NCBI RefSeq assembly: GCF_020991475.1
Contig: NZ_JAJMPA010000001.1
Span: 2,356,001 to 2,420,000 of the forward strand
Reading direction: 5' to 3'
Source of the DNA: Pedobacter sp. MC2016-14
GTDB taxonomy: Bacteria > Bacteroidota > Bacteroidia > Sphingobacteriales > Sphingobacteriaceae
Length of the DNA: 64,000 bases
A program made the position numbers and the translations under genes. Below, piece after piece: positions 61,820-64,000 of this stretch; position 1 is the stretch's first letter; each line of letters opens with the position of its first letter. Below the pieces are notes generated by a model. That model saw only the letters and a program-made list of their open reading frames with translations. It searched no databases and was not told the origin of the DNA.

Positions 61820-64000
61820 ATGAAACAAAGAATACATTTTGGAGTGCTTTTGGCATTAATTGCCGGAAACATGAATGATTCCAGAATTTTAAAGAAAATC
61901 TTTTTGATAATGAAGCTTGTCGCAATTATCCTTTTTATTGTCAATTTGCAGGTTAGTGCAACCAGCTTTGGCCAAAATGTAAGCATCTCAAAGAATAATA
62001 TTTCTTTAAAAGATGCTTTTAAAGAACTGCGGTCGCAAACCGGATACTTTTTCATTTATAACAATGAAGTTCTATCTAAAATTGATCCGGTAGATATCAA
62101 CGTAAAAGACGTAACTATTGAGCAGGCATTAATTACGCTGCTAAATGGGCAACCCTTAAGTTTTAGTATAGAAGATAAAATAATTACAGTTAAATCCAGG
62201 CCTGTTAGCACGACTAGAAACCAGCAAAACAGGGTAATTACCGGTCATGTTGTAGATTCTGAAGATGGATTACCATTACCAGGTGTTTCTGTTCGGGTAA
62301 AAGGGACGGCGACACAGGGGGTAACCAATGTGGATGGTGATTTCAAGATTACCATTAAGGCCGAGGATAAAGTACTGATGTTTGCCTATCTGGGCTATGC
62401 AGTTAAAGAGGTTCCGATTACTGCCGCAAATGCATATCCAGTTACTCTTCAGGTACAAAGTACTCAGCTAAAAGAAGTTGTAGTAGCTTTTGGTACATCT
62501 ACCAAAAAAGAGCTGACTTATTCCGTAAAGGAAATTACAGCTAAAGATATAGAACAAAGACCAATCAGTAATTTAAACAATGCAATTGTTGGAGCTGCGC
62601 CTGGTGTGCAAACTTCTACTGGTAATGGACAGCCGGGTGAAGGGCCAGAGATCCGCATCAGGGGATTTAGTTCCATCTCAAATAGCAATAACCCTTTGTA
62701 CGTTTTAGATGGTGCGCCTTATGAAGGCGATATCAATATGATCAATCCTGATGATATTGAAACCATCAGTTTATTGAAAGATGCTGCCTCTACGGCTTTG
62801 TATGGCGCACGTGCAGCGAATGGTATTGTGTTAATCACCACTAAAAAAGGAAAGAAAAACAGGAATACTTTTTCGTTTAAATATACTCAGGCAGCTTCAG
62901 AAAGAGCCTTGCCAGTGTATGAAAGGGTAAATGCTTATCAGTTTTATCCACTAATGTGGGAAAGTATGAGAGCAGATTATGCTGCGGATTTTCCAAGAGC
63001 ACCTGCTGATTCGGTGAATAGATTGGCAACCAATAATATTTACAGCATTTTAAGATGGAATCCTTTTAACGTAGCAAATAACGAAATTGTATTGCCCGAC
63101 GGAACGATTAATCCTGCGGCACGGTTGTTATATGAAGAAGACATGAGTCTTAAAGATGCCATGGAGCGCTTAGGACTAAGAACTGATGCTTCTGTTAGTT
63201 TGAGTGGCGGATCTGCAAAAAACGATTATTATGTCTCATTGGCTTATTTAAATGAACAAGGATTTTCAATAGGGTCCGATTTTAAACGTTATTCTACCAG
63301 GTTAAGGATGAACTCCCAGCCTAAAAAGTGGCTATCTACAGGCTTTACCTTAAATGGTACGTATTCAGAATCAGGCCGTGCCAATGAAAACAGCGGGATC
63401 AATGAGAACCCATTTTATGTGGATTTACTAATGGCACCAATTTATCCTGTGCATCTACACGATCCATTTACCGGGGCTTATATTCTGGATGCAAATGGCA
63501 ATAAACAATATGATCCTGGAGATTACAGGCCGTCCATGACTGGAAGGAATATTTTGGCTGAGACTTTATACAATATTAACCAAATCCGTAAGAATGCCAT
63601 CATTGCCAATACAAATGTGGATATGACTTTCTTGAAAGACTTTAAATTTACCACTACTTTTAGTGCCAATTTAAATAACTACAGGTCTAACGTGGTAGAC
63701 AATAGTATTATAGGTGATGCCCAAGGCAGGGGTAGAGCGGTAAGGACCAACAATTTCTATGCTTACCTCAACTTCAACCAGTTGTTAAACTACACCAAAA
63801 AGATTGGTGCACACAGCATAAAGGCATTGATTGGTCATGAGTCTTACCTAAATTATTTTGATAATTTAACAGGTTCTGCAACCAGTCAGGCAACATCCTC
63901 CAGTACAGCTATTGACAACTATGCGGTAGTAACCAACCTTAACGGTTATGATAGACTTTATAAAACTGAAGGTTACTTATCTAAGGTAGACTATTCTTAT
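61820..64000 (+). CDS. SusC/RagA-type TonB-linked receptor with STN domain, 3' end outside window
   Basis: The ATG at 61820 opens a frame that runs without a stop to the window end (727 codons). Signal peptide region (IILFIVNLQVSATSFGQ), STN domain (VSISKNNISLKDAFKELRSQ), CNA domain (ITGHVVDSEDGLPLPGVSV) and plug follow (STKKELTYSVKEITAKDIEQ, EGPEIRIRGFSSIS, DDIETISLLKDAASTALYG), then the beginning of the barrel. The plug contains the SusC hallmark DAASTALYGARAANGIV. The STN domain matches control by the sigma/FecR pair immediately upstream. A SusD gene is expected beyond the window. Confidence 0.94.
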   Translation, partial: MKQRIHFGVLLALIAGNMNDSRILKKIFLIMKLVAIILFIVNLQVSATSFGQNVSISKNNISLKDAFKELRSQTGYFFIYNNEVLSKIDPVDINVKDVTIEQALITLLNGQPLSFSIEDKIITVKSRPVSTTRNQQNRVITGHVVDSEDGLPLPGVSVRVKGTATQGVTNVDGDFKITIKAEDKVLMFAYLGYAVKEVPITAANAYPVTLQVQSTQLKEVVVAFGTSTKKELTYSVKEITAKDIEQRPISNLNNAIVGAAPGVQTSTGNGQPGEGPEIRIRGFSSISNSNNPLYVLDGAPYEGDINMINPDDIETISLLKDAASTALYGARAANGIVLITTKKGKKNRNTFSFKYTQAASERALPVYERVNAYQFYPLMWESMRADYAADFPRAPADSVNRLATNNIYSILRWNPFNVANNEIVLPDGTINPAARLLYEEDMSLKDAMERLGLRTDASVSLSGGSAKNDYYVSLAYLNEQGFSIGSDFKRYSTRLRMNSQPKKWLSTGFTLNGTYSESGRANENSGINENPFYVDLLMAPIYPVHLHDPFTGAYILDANGNKQYDPGDYRPSMTGRNILAETLYNINQIRKNAIIANTNVDMTFLKDFKFTTTFSANLNNYRSNVVDNSIIGDAQGRGRAVRTNNFYAYLNFNQLLNYTKKIGAHSIKALIGHESYLNYFDNLTGSATSQATSSSTAIDNYAVVTNLNGYDRLYKTEGYLSKVDYSY

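Noticed and set aside
1..64000. CRISPR array, insertion sequence, integrase or transposase
   Set aside because: No regularly spaced repeat array and no transposase or recombinase-like protein was seen on either strand.

Overview
The window comes from a low-to-mid GC Bacteroidota chromosome, most likely Pedobacter or a close Sphingobacteriaceae relative. Several things point there: two ECF sigma / FecR / SusC-type loci, a SusC/SusD pair, a type IX secretion (T9SS) type-B cargo protein next to a PorP/SprF gene, promoters of the Bacteroidota TAnnTTTG type, and mostly absent Shine-Dalgarno sequences. The genus call is inference from protein style.

Layout. 1-11286 is one long + strand housekeeping run: a BatA-type protein cut by the window edge, a dihydroorotase homologue that has lost its metal-binding residues, an acidic unknown, a DUF4199 membrane protein, two GT2 glycosyltransferases, a membrane protein, a GH3-type acyl-adenylating enzyme, then dxr, rseP and hscB. 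11306-13847 holds a secreted unknown, a RarD/EamA transporter and a DUF3817 protein. tRNA-Leu(CAA) lies at 13936-14015.

14016-21364 is an accessory island behind the tRNA. It starts with a repeated palindromic motif that looks like a recombination site and two small ORFs. It then carries a complete SPARTA immune operon (TIR-APAZ protein plus short, catalytically dead prokaryotic Argonaute), a SIR2-type NADase-like gene and a large HEPN-domain protein. It closes with a strong terminator preceded by a weak, possibly decayed copy of the tRNA 3' end. No integrase or transposase is visible. SPARTA is a described system; the pairing of two NAD+-directed effectors and the HEPN/EF-hand-like protein are the less familiar parts.

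21363-37844 is ordinary chromosome: a GNAT acetyltransferase, a lipoprotein, a methyltransferase, methionine genes (MetA of the acetyl-CoA type with Glu111, and a core-MetE-like protein), a VOC protein, an epimerase, an ABC-F ATPase, a Tat-exported phospholipase C, a TonB receptor, an AraC regulator, a CLC-type anion transporter with a variant filter, a PAP2-like protein and an alpha/beta hydrolase.

37904-47924 (- strand) reads as one unit: ECF sigma, FecR, SusC, SusD, two thioredoxin-fold proteins and an SRPBCC protein. It is a regulated outer-membrane uptake locus with no glycoside hydrolase. 48016-49200 is a second sigma-factor operon with two small unknowns. 49494-55092 holds a hybrid histidine kinase, GlgX and an N-formylglutamate amidohydrolase-like protein. 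55274-59334 encodes a three-repeat T9SS cargo and a PorP/SprF partner. From 59673 a third sigma/FecR pair leads into a SusC-like receptor that runs off the window end.
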